Of a stretch of 64,000 nucleotides of DNA, positions 39,406 through 49,150 are shown piece by piece. The notes under the pieces are model-generated. The model was not told where the DNA came from and did not search any database. It worked only from the letters and a program-made list of their open reading frames with translations. The position numbers and the translations under genes are program-made. The stretch comes from Thiovibrio sp964588325 (lineage in GTDB: Bacteria; Desulfobacterota; Desulfobulbia; Desulfobulbales; Desulfurivibrionaceae). Every line of letters starts with the position of its first letter. Position 1 is the stretch's first letter. Where the stretch lies: NCBI GenBank assembly GCA_964588325.1, contig CAZPOR010000010.1, positions 1-64,000 of the forward strand, written 5' to 3'.

Positions 39406-41339
39406 GCCACCCTGCTGCCCGGAGCGACCGGGCCGGAAAGGGCGGAAAGCACCAGCCGGTCGCCTTCTTTTGCGGCCAGGACCATGCCGTGGGAGGCCAC
39501 ACCCATCAATTTGGCGGGTTTGAGGTTGGCGACAATGATCACCTGACGGCCCAGCAGCTCTTCGGGCTGGTAATGCTGGGCAATGCCCGCCACGATGGTG
39601 CGTTCCTCCGGGGCCTTGACCGTCAGCTTGAGGAGGCGGTCGGATTTGGCGATCTTTTCAGCCCCGACGATCTCCGCCACCCGCAGTTCCAGCTTCTGGA
39701 AGGCGTCGAAGGTGACGACCCCCTCTGCCTCGGGCGCGGTCTCGGTGGCGGGGGCTTTTGCTGCGGCTGGTTCTTTCATGGCTTTGGTTTTTTGCGGTTG
39801 AGTTTTTTCTTTTTCTTCCCGTTGCAGCCTGGGGAAAAGCTGCGCCCCTGGGGTGATGGCGCTGCCGGAAACGAGTCTCCCCCAGACCCCGCAGTCGCTA
39901 AGGTTGTTTTCGCCGGTCACGCCCAGGGCCTCGGCCATCTTGGCCGCGGTTTCCGGCATGATGGGGTGCAGGGTCAGGGTGATGAGCCGCAGGGTCTCCA
40001 GCAGGGTGTAGAGCACCGTGCCCAGGCGGCCAGCCTGTTGCGGATCCTTGGCAAGCTCCCAGGGCTGGGTGGAAACGATGTATTTGTTGGCTCGGCTGAT
40101 CACCTCCCACACCGCCGCCAGCCCCCGGTGGAAGGCGAAATGGTCCAGGTGCTCACGGTAGTGGGTCAGCATGGCCAGGGCGGCCTCGGCCAGCTCCCGG
40201 TCCTGCTCCGAGAGCACGCCCGGCTGGGGTACACAGCTTTGCGCGAAATTCTTCACCATGGTCAGCGAGCGGGAAAAGAGGTTGCCCAGGTCGTTGGTCA
40301 GGTCGGAGTTGTGCCGCGCCACCAGGGCTTCGTGGGAAAATCCGGCGTCCAGGCCGAAGGACATCTCGCGGAGCAGGAAATAGCGCACCGAATCCGCGCC
40401 GAACTCCGCCACCAGCTCGCCGGGCCGCACCACGTTGCCCAGGCTCTTGGACATCTTGGTCTCGTTCATGTTCCAGTAGCCGTGGACATGCAGCCGCTTG
40501 TAGGGCTCGATTCCCATGGCCTTGAGCATGGTGGGCCAGTATATGGCGTGGGGCTTGAGGATATCCTTGGCGATCACATGCTCGGCCGCGGGCCAGTAGC
40601 GGGCAAAATCCTCACCCTCAGGGTAACCCAGGCCGGAGAGGTAGTTGATCAGGGCGTCGAACCAGACATAGGTGACAAAACGGCGGTCAAAGGGGAGCGG
40701 GATGCCCCAGGTGAGCCGGGTGGTGGGCCGGGAGATGCAGAGATCCTCCAGGGGCTCCTTGAGAAAGGAGAGCACTTCGTTCTTGTAGCGCTCCGGGGTG
40801 ATGAATTCCGGGTTTGCGTTGATATGGCCGATGAGCCACTCCTGGTACTTGCTCATCCGGAAAAAATAATTCTGTTCGCTGATTCGCTCCGGTTCGGTGA
40901 GATGATCGGGGCACTTGCCGTCCACCAGTTCCTTTTCGGTGAGGAACTGCTCGCATCCCTTGCAGTAGAGGCCGGTGTACTCGCTGAAATAGATGTCGCC
41001 CCGGTCATACACCCGTTGGAGAATGTCCTGCACCACCGCCATGTGCGCCGGGTCCGTGGTGCGGACAAAGACGTCCGGCTTAATGGAGAGCCCCGGCCAG
41101 GCCGCCTTGAACATGGCGCTGATTGTGTCCACATACTCTGTGACGGAAATCTCGGCGTCCGTTGCGGCATGGACGATCTTGTCGCCGTGCTCGTCGGTGC
41201 CGGTCTGGAAGCGGACATCCTTGCCCAGCAGCCGCTGATACCGGCAGACGGCATCCGCCACCACGGTGGAATAGGCGTGGCCCAGGTGGGGCTGGGCGTT
41301 GACGTAAAAGATCGGGGTAGTGAGGTAATAGGCGTTCAT
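39402..41339 (-). CDS. metG: Methionyl-tRNA synthetase with C-terminal tRNA-binding domain
   Basis: 645 residues from ATG 41339 (overlapping the ricT stop by four bases). Class I signature PIFYVNAQPHLGHAYS, a zinc knuckle starting CKGCEQF and ending GKCPDH, and the KMSKSLGNV loop. After a Lys/Ala/Glu-rich linker (about 505-535) the C-terminus is an EMAP/Trbp111-like OB-fold (KLELRVAEIVGAEKIAKSD). It charges initiator and elongator tRNA-Met. Full length. Confidence 0.97.
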   Translation of the reverse strand: MNAYYLTTPIFYVNAQPHLGHAYSTVVADAVCRYQRLLGKDVRFQTGTDEHGDKIVHAATDAEISVTEYVDTISAMFKAAWPGLSIKPDVFVRTTDPAHMAVVQDILQRVYDRGDIYFSEYTGLYCKGCEQFLTEKELVDGKCPDHLTEPERISEQNYFFRMSKYQEWLIGHINANPEFITPERYKNEVLSFLKEPLEDLCISRPTTRLTWGIPLPFDRRFVTYVWFDALINYLSGLGYPEGEDFARYWPAAEHVIAKDILKPHAIYWPTMLKAMGIEPYKRLHVHGYWNMNETKMSKSLGNVVRPGELVAEFGADSVRYFLLREMSFGLDAGFSHEALVARHNSDLTNDLGNLFSRSLTMVKNFAQSCVPQPGVLSEQDRELAEAALAMLTHYREHLDHFAFHRGLAAVWEVISRANKYIVSTQPWELAKDPQQAGRLGTVLYTLLETLRLITLTLHPIMPETAAKMAEALGVTGENNLSDCGVWGRLVSGSAITPGAQLFPRLQREEKEKTQPQKTKAMKEPAAAKAPATETAPEAEGVVTFDAFQKLELRVAEIVGAEKIAKSDRLLKLTVKAPEERTIVAGIAQHYQPEELLGRQVIIVANLKPAKLMGVASHGMVLAAKEGDRLVLSALSGPVAPGSRVA

Positions 41340-42325
41340 TGCTCTGGCGTTTCCGGGGCTTTGTGCTGTTTGGGTTTTTTTCTTCTGGGCTGGGCGTCCG
41401 CTTCCGGCGTTTGGGCGCGGGGCTGGGGCTGGCTCAAGGCGGGTTGCGCCGTTTTTGCCTGGCTCCATTCGTCCTTGGTGAGCAGGATATTTCTTTCCTG
41501 GCCCTCCAGCCAGGAGACCTCCAGGGTCTCCTCCAGAGCGTTGACCTTGATGATTTTGTAATTTTTCTCGCCGATGGTGATGATTTTGCCCGGTTTGGGC
41601 ATTTTTTTCCGCATGGCGTGGTAGGTTTCGTACTCGTAGGTGAGGCAACAGAGCAGCCGGTTGCAGATGCCGGAGATCTTTGCCGGATTGAGCGGCAATC
41701 CCTGTTCCTTGGCCATCTTGATGGAAACCGGGGCAAAATTTTTGAGGTAGGAGGAGCAGCAGAGCTCCCGGCCGCAGCAGCCCAACCCCCCGATCATCTT
41801 GGTTTCGTGGCGCACTCCGACCTGGCGGATCTCCACCCGGGTGCGGAACTCCTGGACCAGGTCCTTGACCAGCTCGCGAAAGTCAACCCTGGTGTCGGCG
41901 GTGAAGAAGAAGATGATCTTGCTGCCGTTTAAAAAACGCTCCACTTTGATGAGCTTCATGGGCAAGCCATGGGTCCCGATGAAGCGGGTGCAGACCTCAA
42001 ATGCCTCTCGTTCGCGCTCAAGGAGGCGGGTGAATTTTTCGGTTTCGTCCCTGGTTCCCCGCCGGACGATCAGGTGACTGCCCAACCCTTCCGGTGCGGT
42101 TCGGCCGGGGCAGGGCAAGGTCCGGGCCCGGACCGTGGCCGGCTCCAGGCCATGCTCGGTCTGGACCATGACCAGCTCACCCACCTTGAGGTTCTGGATG
42201 CGGGAGACGGCGGAGAAAAATTGGTCTCCAGGCCGAAAATGAATGGTGTAGCAGGTTTCCGGCGCATTGTGCTGGTCTTCATGCACCAGCTCTTCAGCAG
42301 GAGGTGTTTCCGGTGTTTCGTTCAT
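41336..42325 (-). CDS. ricT: PSP1-domain protein RicT (YaaT)
   Basis: 329 residues. The PSP1 domain has conserved cysteines in GGLGCCGRELCCSSYL and CNRLLCCLTYEYE. The C-terminus is a Pro/Gln/Lys-rich tail. In Bacillus the Ric proteins form a Fe-S complex affecting RNA maturation. The gene's position between holB and metG is widely conserved and supports the call. Confidence 0.92.
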   Translation of the reverse strand: MNETPETPPAEELVHEDQHNAPETCYTIHFRPGDQFFSAVSRIQNLKVGELVMVQTEHGLEPATVRARTLPCPGRTAPEGLGSHLIVRRGTRDETEKFTRLLEREREAFEVCTRFIGTHGLPMKLIKVERFLNGSKIIFFFTADTRVDFRELVKDLVQEFRTRVEIRQVGVRHETKMIGGLGCCGRELCCSSYLKNFAPVSIKMAKEQGLPLNPAKISGICNRLLCCLTYEYETYHAMRKKMPKPGKIITIGEKNYKIIKVNALEETLEVSWLEGQERNILLTKDEWSQAKTAQPALSQPQPRAQTPEADAQPRRKKPKQHKAPETPEQ

Positions 42326-42375
42326 GTATCGTGCTCAAACAGCCAGTTGGCTGAAAATAAGTAGAGTTCATGGAA

Positions 42376-42483
42376 TGTAAGTGTTTCGAAGTGCCACAGA
42401 TGCGAGAAAGAGGTCTGCGAAGTGTGCTGTTGCACATGAGCAGGCCGATGACAAAGCAGATGTGGTGCTGCGGAACACTTACA
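42376..42483. repeat. Imperfect long inverted repeat between holB and ricT
   Basis: Arms 42376-42398 and 42461-42483 are about 80 percent complementary (GTAAGTGTTTCGAAGTGCCA against TGGTGCTGCGGAACACTTAC). The 62-base centre has no gene. It could be a MITE-like relic or an RNA hairpin in the holB-ricT transcript; there is no T tail, so it is not a standard terminator. Confidence 0.5.
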
Positions 42484-42499
42484 AAAGGCGATCATACCA

Positions 42500-43507
42500 T
42501 TAAAGCAGCCCAAAGAAAAGTACTTCGCATACCGCGGTGGGGTTGCAGTTGCGGGCCAGTTGTTTTCGGGCCGTTTCCACGAGCCGCAGCCGGTCGGCGA
42601 GCTGCGTGCCGGACCAGCGGCGGCACGCAGCGGGAAAGGTCGGGCTCAGATCGCGGTTGATGATCGACCCGGGCGCGCCGCGGCTCAAGAGGAGAAGATC
42701 ATGGAGCCAGGTGGCGAGCAATTCCAGGAGTTCGCCCAGGTCTTCCTTGAGCTTGGCCGCTGATTCGGCCAGTTTGCTCAGGGCTTGGACAGCGGCCGGG
42801 GTGTCCGGCTCAAGCTGGAGCAGGGTGTCGACAATTTCTCGGCGCACCCCCAGCAGATCCTTGGCCAGCAGGAGTCTGGCCCGCCCCAGGCTGCCTTCGG
42901 CCATGGCTGCCAAGGCGGCGCCGCTCTCCGGCTTAAGGTCCGCCTCCCGGCACAGGATTTTGGCCACCTCTGTCTGGGGGAGCGGGAAAAAAGGTATGCT
43001 CTGGCAGCGGGAGAGGATGGTGGGCAGAATCCCTCCCGCCTCGTCACCGGTGAGGATAAGCATGGTCTGGTCGGGGGGTTCTTCCAGGGTCTTGAGCAGG
43101 CTGTTGGCCGCCTCCCGCCGCATGGTGTGGATCTCGCAGAGCAGCGCTACCCGGATTTTCGCCTCCAGGGGAGGGAAGGCCAAATTTTTTTTCAGTTCGC
43201 GCACCTGATTGATCTTGATGGCAGCCCCCTCCGGCTCAAGCACCAGGAAATCCGGGTGGCTGCCGGCGTGAAATTTGAGGCAGGAGGAACACCGGCCGCA
43301 GGGATCGACCCCTTCCGGATTTTGGCAGTTGAGGGCGGCGGCAAAGGTCCGGGCAAAGGTTTTTTTGCCAACCCCCATGGTGCCCTTGAAAAGAAAGGCG
43401 TGCCCCAGCCGGCCTTGTTCCACGGCGCGGCGCAGCATTTTTTTAGCCTTGTCCTGGCCGATGATTTCGGCAAAAGAAAGGATGGTGTTCTCCTGATGCG
43501 GTTTCAT
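42500..43507 (-). CDS. holB: DNA polymerase III subunit delta'
   Basis: 335 residues from ATG 43507. AAA+ clamp-loader fold: AEIIGQDKAKKMLRRAV, P-loop GTMGVGKKTFA, a zinc module CGRCSSCLKF, and sensor 1 LLKTLEEPP...SRCQSI. Delta' is the stator of the clamp loader. First gene of the holB-ricT-metG run; the usual tmk neighbour is not in the window. Confidence 0.93.
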   Translation of the reverse strand: MKPHQENTILSFAEIIGQDKAKKMLRRAVEQGRLGHAFLFKGTMGVGKKTFARTFAAALNCQNPEGVDPCGRCSSCLKFHAGSHPDFLVLEPEGAAIKINQVRELKKNLAFPPLEAKIRVALLCEIHTMRREAANSLLKTLEEPPDQTMLILTGDEAGGILPTILSRCQSIPFFPLPQTEVAKILCREADLKPESGAALAAMAEGSLGRARLLLAKDLLGVRREIVDTLLQLEPDTPAAVQALSKLAESAAKLKEDLGELLELLATWLHDLLLLSRGAPGSIINRDLSPTFPAACRRWSGTQLADRLRLVETARKQLARNCNPTAVCEVLFFGLL

Positions 43508-43834
43508 GCCCGTATCATAAAGGGGCACGGGGAAAGGCGCAAGATGAAAGGCTGGCAAGAGAGCAAGGCAAGCCTCCGCAGGGCGTGAGGAGAGGCGGGT
43601 GGGGGAAAAAAGTCTTTTTGCCGGGGGAGCGCAATTTCCTGCGGAAAAAAGTGTGGTTTAATGATAGGTTGATTGCCTTGTTGTAATTTTTTCTCGCCAA
43701 GCCGCAAAGATCGCAAAACTTCTTATGTTCCTTTTAGCTTTGCTGTCTTGGCGCCTTTGCGAGATTTTTGTTTTTTTGCGAGCCCATTGTTGGGGTTGAG
43801 GCTTGCTCTGTATACACACTTTTAGGATACGACC
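43508..43834. other. Divergent intergenic region between holB and purL, with REP-like repeat copy 3
   Basis: About 330 bases without a gene. It contains TTCTCGCCAAGCCGCAAAGA at 43691 and CTTGGCGCCTTTGCGAGATT at 43747, the third copy of the repeat seen at 2273-2356 and 16251-16410. Promoters for both flanking genes must lie here; none stands out. Confidence 0.55.
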
Positions 43835-46800
43835 ATGGGAACGACAGTCCGCCAGTTATACCGCGCCATTGACGGCAATTGTGAATACTGTTTCAATATC
43901 GAAAGCACCTCCCCCCTTGCCGCAGCCGAGCTGGAGAGGCTCCGGCTGGTGCTGGCCGACGGCTTTTTGGCCGAAACCGTCACCGATACCCCCAATCTCG
44001 CAGGCGACCGGGTGGTGGAACTGGGGCCGCGGCTCAATTTCGCCACGGCCTGGTCGTCGAACATGGTCTCCATCTGCCGGGCCATCGGGTTGGATACGGT
44101 GACCCGGGTGGAGCGCTCCCGCCGCTTTCTGGTCGATCCGGCTGAGGATCTGCACGCCTTTGTCGCGGCCAACCACGACCGGATGACCGAATGCCTCTAT
44201 TCCGCGCCGCTCACCACCTTTGAAACCGGGGTGAGCCCTGAGCCGGTGTATGAAATCGACCTCATCGGCCAGGGGCCGGACGGGCTGCTTACAATCCCCG
44301 GCATCTCCATGGACGAGTGGGACCGGAATTTCTACTACGACTATTTTGTCACCAAGCACAAGCGCAACCCCACCATCGTCGAGATCATGGACCTCAACAA
44401 CGCCAACTCCGAGCACTCCAGGCACGGCTTTTTTCGGGGCAGGCAGATCATTGACGGCGTGGAGCAGGAGAAAAATCTCTTCCAACTGGTCACCGATACC
44501 CTTACCGCCCATCCCAAGGGCAGCGTCATTGCCTTCAAGGACAACTCCAGCGCCGTTGAGGGCCACACACTCACCACCCTGATCCCGGAGGAGCCGGGCG
44601 CGCCGTCCCCCCTCTCCGCCCAGGAGGTGGTCTATCATGTGCTGCTCACCGCCGAGACCCATAACTTCCCCACCGGGGTCGCCCCGTTCCCCGGAGCCGA
44701 GACCGGCACCGGCGGCCGCATCCGCGACGTGCAGGGCACCGGCAAGGGCGGCTTTGTCATGGCCGGAACCGCTGGCTACTGCGTGGCCAATCTCCACATC
44801 CCCGGCTACGAGCTGCCCTGGGAAAACCGCTACGAGTGCCCGGACAACCTGGCCAGCGCGCTGACCATCGAGATCGAGGCCAGTAACGGCGCCTCGGATT
44901 ACGGCAACAAATTCGGCGAGCCCCTGGTCCTGGGCTTCACTCGCTCCTTTGACCTGCGGCTGGAAGATGGCGAGCGGTGGGGCTTTCTCAAACCCATCAT
45001 GTTCACCGCGGGCGTGGGCCAGATCGATGCCCGGCACACCGCCAAGGCCAAGGAGGAAAAGGGCATGCTCATCGTCCAGGTGGGCGGCCCGGCCTATCGG
45101 GTGGGTTTTGGCGGCGGGGCCGCCTCCAGCATGCTCCAGGGCGAGAATGTCTCCGAGCTTGATTTCGACGCGGTCCAGCGCGGCGACGCCGAGATGGAGC
45201 AGAAGATGAACCGGGTGATCCGGGCCTGCAACGAGATGGGCGACAAGACCCTGATCGACGTGATCCACGACCAGGGCGCGGGCGGCCCGGCCAATGTCTT
45301 GAAGGAGCTGGTGGAGAAATCCGGCGGCAAGATCGAGATCCGCAACATCCGGGTGGGCGACCCCACCATGAGCGTGCTGGAGATCTATGTCGCCGAGTAC
45401 CAGGAGCGCAACGGCTTTTTGATCCGGCCGGAAAACATCGCGCAATTCCAGGCCATCTGTGCGCGGGAAAAGGTGGCCTGCGAGGTGCTGGGCGAGGTGA
45501 CCGGCGATCTGCGCTTCGTGGTGCATGACGCCCAGGACGGTTCCACCCCGGTGGATATCGAATTGAACGAGCTGCTGGGCAATGTGCCGGTTAAGACCTT
45601 CAGCGACAACCGGAGCAAACCGGCGCTCAAGCCCCTGGCGGTGCAGAACCTTAGCGTAAAGGATGCGTTGCACAATGTCCTGCGCCTGGTTTCCGTGGGC
45701 TCCAAGCGGTTTCTCACCAACAAGGTGGACCGGGCCGTGACCGGGTTGATCGTGCGGCAGCAATGCTGCGGTCCGTTGCAACTGCCGGTGAGCGACGTAG
45801 CGGTTTTGGCGCAGAGCCATTTTGCCAAGTCCGGGGTGGCCACGGCTATTGGCGAGCAGCCCATCAAGATGCTGGTGAGCCCGGCAGCCGGGGCGCGCAT
45901 GGCCGTGGGCGAGGCGTTGACCAATCTGGTCTGGGCCAAGGTGGTTGATGTGGAGCAGGTGAAATGCTCGGCCAACTGGATGTGGGCTCCCAAGCTCCCA
46001 GGCGAGGGCGCGGCCATGTACGACGCGGCCCTGGCCATGCGCGAGGCCATGATTGGCGTGGGCATCGCCGTGGATGGCGGCAAGGACAGCCTCTCCATGG
46101 CCACCAAGGTGGGCAAGGAAACGGTCAAGTCGCCCCGGGAGCTGGTGATCTCGGTGTACGGCGCGGTGGCGGATATCAATAAGGTGGTGAGCCCGGATAT
46201 CAAGCACCCCGGCTCCACCCTGCTGTTCGTGGACCTGGGAGAAGGCAGGAACCGGCTCGGCGGCACGGCCCTGGCCCAGACCCTGGGCCAGCTTGGCAAC
46301 GAATCGCCGGACATGGACAACCCGGCCCTGGTGAAAAAAGGGTTCTGCTCGGTGCAGGAGCTGATCGACAAGGGGCTGGTCGCCGCAGGCCACGACCGCA
46401 GCGACGGCGGGCTGATCACCACCGTGCTGGAGATGGCATTTTCCGGCAACTGCGGCCTGGACCTGGCCCTGACCGGCACGGCCACCGCCATCGAGGCGCT
46501 CTTCAGCGAAGAGCTGGGCCTGGCGCTGGAATGCGTGGCCGGACAGGAACAGGCAGTGCAGGATATCCTCGCCAAGTATGGCGTTCCCTGTGTCCGGCTC
46601 GGCACCACCATCCCGGCCAAGGAGATTCGCATCAGCTACAACGGCGCCATGGTCCTGAGCGAGGACATGCGGCTTCTGCGCCAGTGGTGGGAGGAGACCA
46701 GCTATCAGCTGGAGCGGCTCCAGATCAAGCCCTCCTGCGCCGACGAAGAGAAGCGGAATATCTACGACCGCAAGGGGCCGACCTACCACTTGAGCTTCAC

Positions 46801-47644
46801 CCCGGAAAAGACCGCCCCCGAAATCCTGGCGAAAACCAACAAGCCGAAGGTCGCCATCCTGCGCGACGAGGGCTCCAACTCCGACCGGGAGATGAGCTCG
46901 GCCTTTTACGCCGCCGGTTTCGAGCCCTGGGACGTGACCATGACCGACCTGCTGGCCGGGCGCGTCGATCTGAATGGGCTGGACGGTTTCCGGGGTCTGG
47001 CCGCGGTGGGCGGGTTCTCCTACGCCGACGTGCCCGAGTCCGCCAAGGGTTGGGCTGCCACCATCCTGTTCAACGATCGGCTCAAGGCGATGTTTCAGGC
47101 CTTCTACGACCGGCCCGATACCTTTACCCTGGGCATCTGCAACGGTTGTCAGCTTTTCGGCCTGTTGGGCTTGGTGCCCTGGCAGGGGAAGCTCTCGGCT
47201 GAGCAGCAGCCGCGCTTCATCCACAACCTCTCCGGGCGCTTCGAGTCGCGCTGGGTCACGGTCAAGGTGCTCAACAGCCCGGCCATGATGCTCAAAGGCA
47301 TGGAAGGGCTGACCTTCGGCATCCACGTGGACCACGGCGAGGGGTTTCTCCACTTCCCCGACCAGGTCATCAAGGCAGAGGTGCTGGCAGGCAACCTTGC
47401 CACCCTGGCCTATGTGGACGACGCAGGCCAGCCCGCCGAGGCGTACCCCTTTAACCCCAACGGCTCGCCCGGCGGCCTCACCGGCCTCTGCTCGCCCGAT
47501 GGCAGGCATTTGGCCATGATGCCCCATCCGGAACGGGCCTTCCTGCCCTGGCAGTGCCACTGGCTGCCCGAGGAGATGAAAGGGCTTGAGGTTTCGCCCT
47601 GGCTGCGGATGTTCCAGAATGCCTATGAATGGTGCGTGAAATAG
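43835..47644 (+). CDS. purL: Phosphoribosylformylglycinamidine synthase, large single-chain form
   Basis: 1269 residues. It contains the PurS-like N-terminus, the two AIRS-like ATP-grasping halves (NNANSEHSRHGFF, ETHNFPTGVAPFPGAETGTG, DGGKDSLSMA) and the C-terminal glutaminase with nucleophile Cys in LGICNGCQLFG and His/Glu in MPHPERA. It makes FGAM in purine synthesis using glutamine and ATP. This is the large form best known from gammaproteobacteria and eukaryotes; many other bacteria split it into purS, purQ and purL. Confidence 0.97.
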   Translation: MGTTVRQLYRAIDGNCEYCFNIESTSPLAAAELERLRLVLADGFLAETVTDTPNLAGDRVVELGPRLNFATAWSSNMVSICRAIGLDTVTRVERSRRFLVDPAEDLHAFVAANHDRMTECLYSAPLTTFETGVSPEPVYEIDLIGQGPDGLLTIPGISMDEWDRNFYYDYFVTKHKRNPTIVEIMDLNNANSEHSRHGFFRGRQIIDGVEQEKNLFQLVTDTLTAHPKGSVIAFKDNSSAVEGHTLTTLIPEEPGAPSPLSAQEVVYHVLLTAETHNFPTGVAPFPGAETGTGGRIRDVQGTGKGGFVMAGTAGYCVANLHIPGYELPWENRYECPDNLASALTIEIEASNGASDYGNKFGEPLVLGFTRSFDLRLEDGERWGFLKPIMFTAGVGQIDARHTAKAKEEKGMLIVQVGGPAYRVGFGGGAASSMLQGENVSELDFDAVQRGDAEMEQKMNRVIRACNEMGDKTLIDVIHDQGAGGPANVLKELVEKSGGKIEIRNIRVGDPTMSVLEIYVAEYQERNGFLIRPENIAQFQAICAREKVACEVLGEVTGDLRFVVHDAQDGSTPVDIELNELLGNVPVKTFSDNRSKPALKPLAVQNLSVKDALHNVLRLVSVGSKRFLTNKVDRAVTGLIVRQQCCGPLQLPVSDVAVLAQSHFAKSGVATAIGEQPIKMLVSPAAGARMAVGEALTNLVWAKVVDVEQVKCSANWMWAPKLPGEGAAMYDAALAMREAMIGVGIAVDGGKDSLSMATKVGKETVKSPRELVISVYGAVADINKVVSPDIKHPGSTLLFVDLGEGRNRLGGTALAQTLGQLGNESPDMDNPALVKKGFCSVQELIDKGLVAAGHDRSDGGLITTVLEMAFSGNCGLDLALTGTATAIEALFSEELGLALECVAGQEQAVQDILAKYGVPCVRLGTTIPAKEIRISYNGAMVLSEDMRLLRQWWEETSYQLERLQIKPSCADEEKRNIYDRKGPTYHLSFTPEKTAPEILAKTNKPKVAILRDEGSNSDREMSSAFYAAGFEPWDVTMTDLLAGRVDLNGLDGFRGLAAVGGFSYADVPESAKGWAATILFNDRLKAMFQAFYDRPDTFTLGICNGCQLFGLLGLVPWQGKLSAEQQPRFIHNLSGRFESRWVTVKVLNSPAMMLKGMEGLTFGIHVDHGEGFLHFPDQVIKAEVLAGNLATLAYVDDAGQPAEAYPFNPNGSPGGLTGLCSPDGRHLAMMPHPERAFLPWQCHWLPEEMKGLEVSPWLRMFQNAYEWCVK

Positions 47645-47654
47645 GGGGCAGGGG

Positions 47655-48701
47655 CTACAGACCGAACAGCGTCCGCTGGCGCGGATCCACCCCGTTGTCC
47701 GGGCCTTGGTTCAAGGAGGACGAACCCTCATCGGTTCGATGCCCCTTGACAAAGAGGAACCGCTCCAGGTTGCGCTGGAACTCCGTCCACTGATACCCTT
47801 CGCCTTTTACCTGCCCGGACAAGCGATCCAGGTAGTTGATCTTGGCATCCAGGTCGTCGAGAAAGTTCAGGGCAAACGCCTCCTGCATCATGGGCAGGGA
47901 GGGGGAGCCGAATTCATGCCGGCCATGATGGCTTAATATAAGATGTTTGAGCCGGTCCCCCAGCTCTTCCGGGAACCCGGATATCCCGTTGATTTTTTCC
48001 TGAATCATCTCGATCCCCAGAACCATGTGGCCCACCAGTCTCCCCCGGTCCGAATATTCGAAGGGAAAGGAGTCGAAACTGAATTCCTTGAGCTTGCCGA
48101 TGTCGTGCAAAAGCGCTCCGGCCAGGAGCAGCGAGCGGTCCAGGGTTGGATAGAGGGTGCTGACGCTCTCCGCCAACCGGGCCACAGCCAGGGTATGTTC
48201 CAGCAATCCGCCCACATAGGCATGGTGCATCGCCTTGGCCGCGGGTGCTTTTTTCATGGCGGCCATGAGCTTGCGGTCCCCGAACAGGGAAAGGAGCAGC
48301 TCCTTTAAAAAAAGATTCTCCACGCTCCCCGCCAGCTTGACCAGTTCCTTGGCCATGTGGCTGACATTGCCCTTGGTGGAAGGGACGAACAGGGCGAGGT
48401 CAACCCCGCTTTCCGCAACCCGGCTCAGGGAGTCGATTCGGAGCTGGAGGATGCCTTTATAGGCCTGAGCCTGACCGGTAACGGCAACAACCGCTCCGGC
48501 CGGGCATTCACCCATGAGCTGCTCGGCATTCTCCCACACCCGCCCGGAGATCTCGCCGCTGGCGTCCATCAGGATCAGGCTCAGGTAGGGCTTGCCAGCC
48601 TTGGTCTCGCCCCGGTTCATCTCGCGGACCAGGAAAAGGTCGTGGATTGCCTGGTTGTCGGTAATTTCTTGTATCTGGGTGGTTTTATTGGGTGTGGTCA
48701 T
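47655..48701 (-). CDS. YhaM-like 3'-5' exoribonuclease (OB-fold plus HD domain)
   Basis: 348 residues. An N-terminal OB-fold (LSLILMDASGEISGRVWENA) is followed by an HD phosphohydrolase domain with HHAYVGGLLEHTLAV, LLHDIGKLKEF and HLILSHHG. YhaM proteins are Mn-dependent exonucleases trimming RNA and DNA. It converges on purL, ending 11 bases from it. Confidence 0.88.
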   Translation of the reverse strand: MTTPNKTTQIQEITDNQAIHDLFLVREMNRGETKAGKPYLSLILMDASGEISGRVWENAEQLMGECPAGAVVAVTGQAQAYKGILQLRIDSLSRVAESGVDLALFVPSTKGNVSHMAKELVKLAGSVENLFLKELLLSLFGDRKLMAAMKKAPAAKAMHHAYVGGLLEHTLAVARLAESVSTLYPTLDRSLLLAGALLHDIGKLKEFSFDSFPFEYSDRGRLVGHMVLGIEMIQEKINGISGFPEELGDRLKHLILSHHGRHEFGSPSLPMMQEAFALNFLDDLDAKINYLDRLSGQVKGEGYQWTEFQRNLERFLFVKGHRTDEGSSSLNQGPDNGVDPRQRTLFGL

Positions 48702-48748
48702 AGAGTCGATCAGGCGCAGCTTTTGAAGGGTAAGGGATAATTGCTTGT

Positions 48749-49150
48749 TTACAGGCGGGCGTCAATTGTATGGTGGAATCCGTTCCATGTAAGAATTCTT
48801 TCGTCAGCCGTCATGAGCGTAGCCCCATGTTCAATGGCTGTTGCAACAATCATGCGGTCGGCGGGATCACCGTGGAACAAGGGCAACTGGCCTGCCTGAA
48901 TCGCCGTTACGCCGCGCAGGGGGATTTCAAGCAACCCGGCCTGCAGCAGCTCAAAGCGCCAGTCCGCAAGCTCTGTCTGCATGGTCAACCGGTGTTTTTC
49001 GATCAGCATGGCAACCTCCCAAAAACTGATGGTCGCAACGCCAAGCTGGCCGCTGGTCAGGGCTTCGTCGATGGTGTGCAGCGCAGTCTTTCCCAGCCGG
49101 AAATTGCCTTCGTCCAGCCAGACAAGAACATGGGTGTCAAGAAGCAGCAT
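48749..49150 (-). CDS. PIN-domain toxin (VapC-like)
   Basis: 133 residues. PIN acidic residues: Asp5 (LLLDTHVLVW), Glu45 (SFWEVAML), Asp95/Asp98 (GDPADRMIVATA) and Asp116 (LMTADERIL). VapC toxins cut tRNA or rRNA. It pairs with the Phd-type antitoxin gene; stop and start share one base (TAATG). Confidence 0.92.
   Translation of the reverse strand: MLLLDTHVLVWLDEGNFRLGKTALHTIDEALTSGQLGVATISFWEVAMLIEKHRLTMQTELADWRFELLQAGLLEIPLRGVTAIQAGQLPLFHGDPADRMIVATAIEHGATLMTADERILTWNGFHHTIDARL

Noticed and set aside
41340..41648. N-terminal extension of MetG
   Set aside because: Lies entirely within ricT in another frame; MetG homology begins at 41339.
43856..47560. 1234-codon minus-strand open frame
   Set aside because: Exact antisense of purL, which has all its catalytic motifs; the opposite frame has none.
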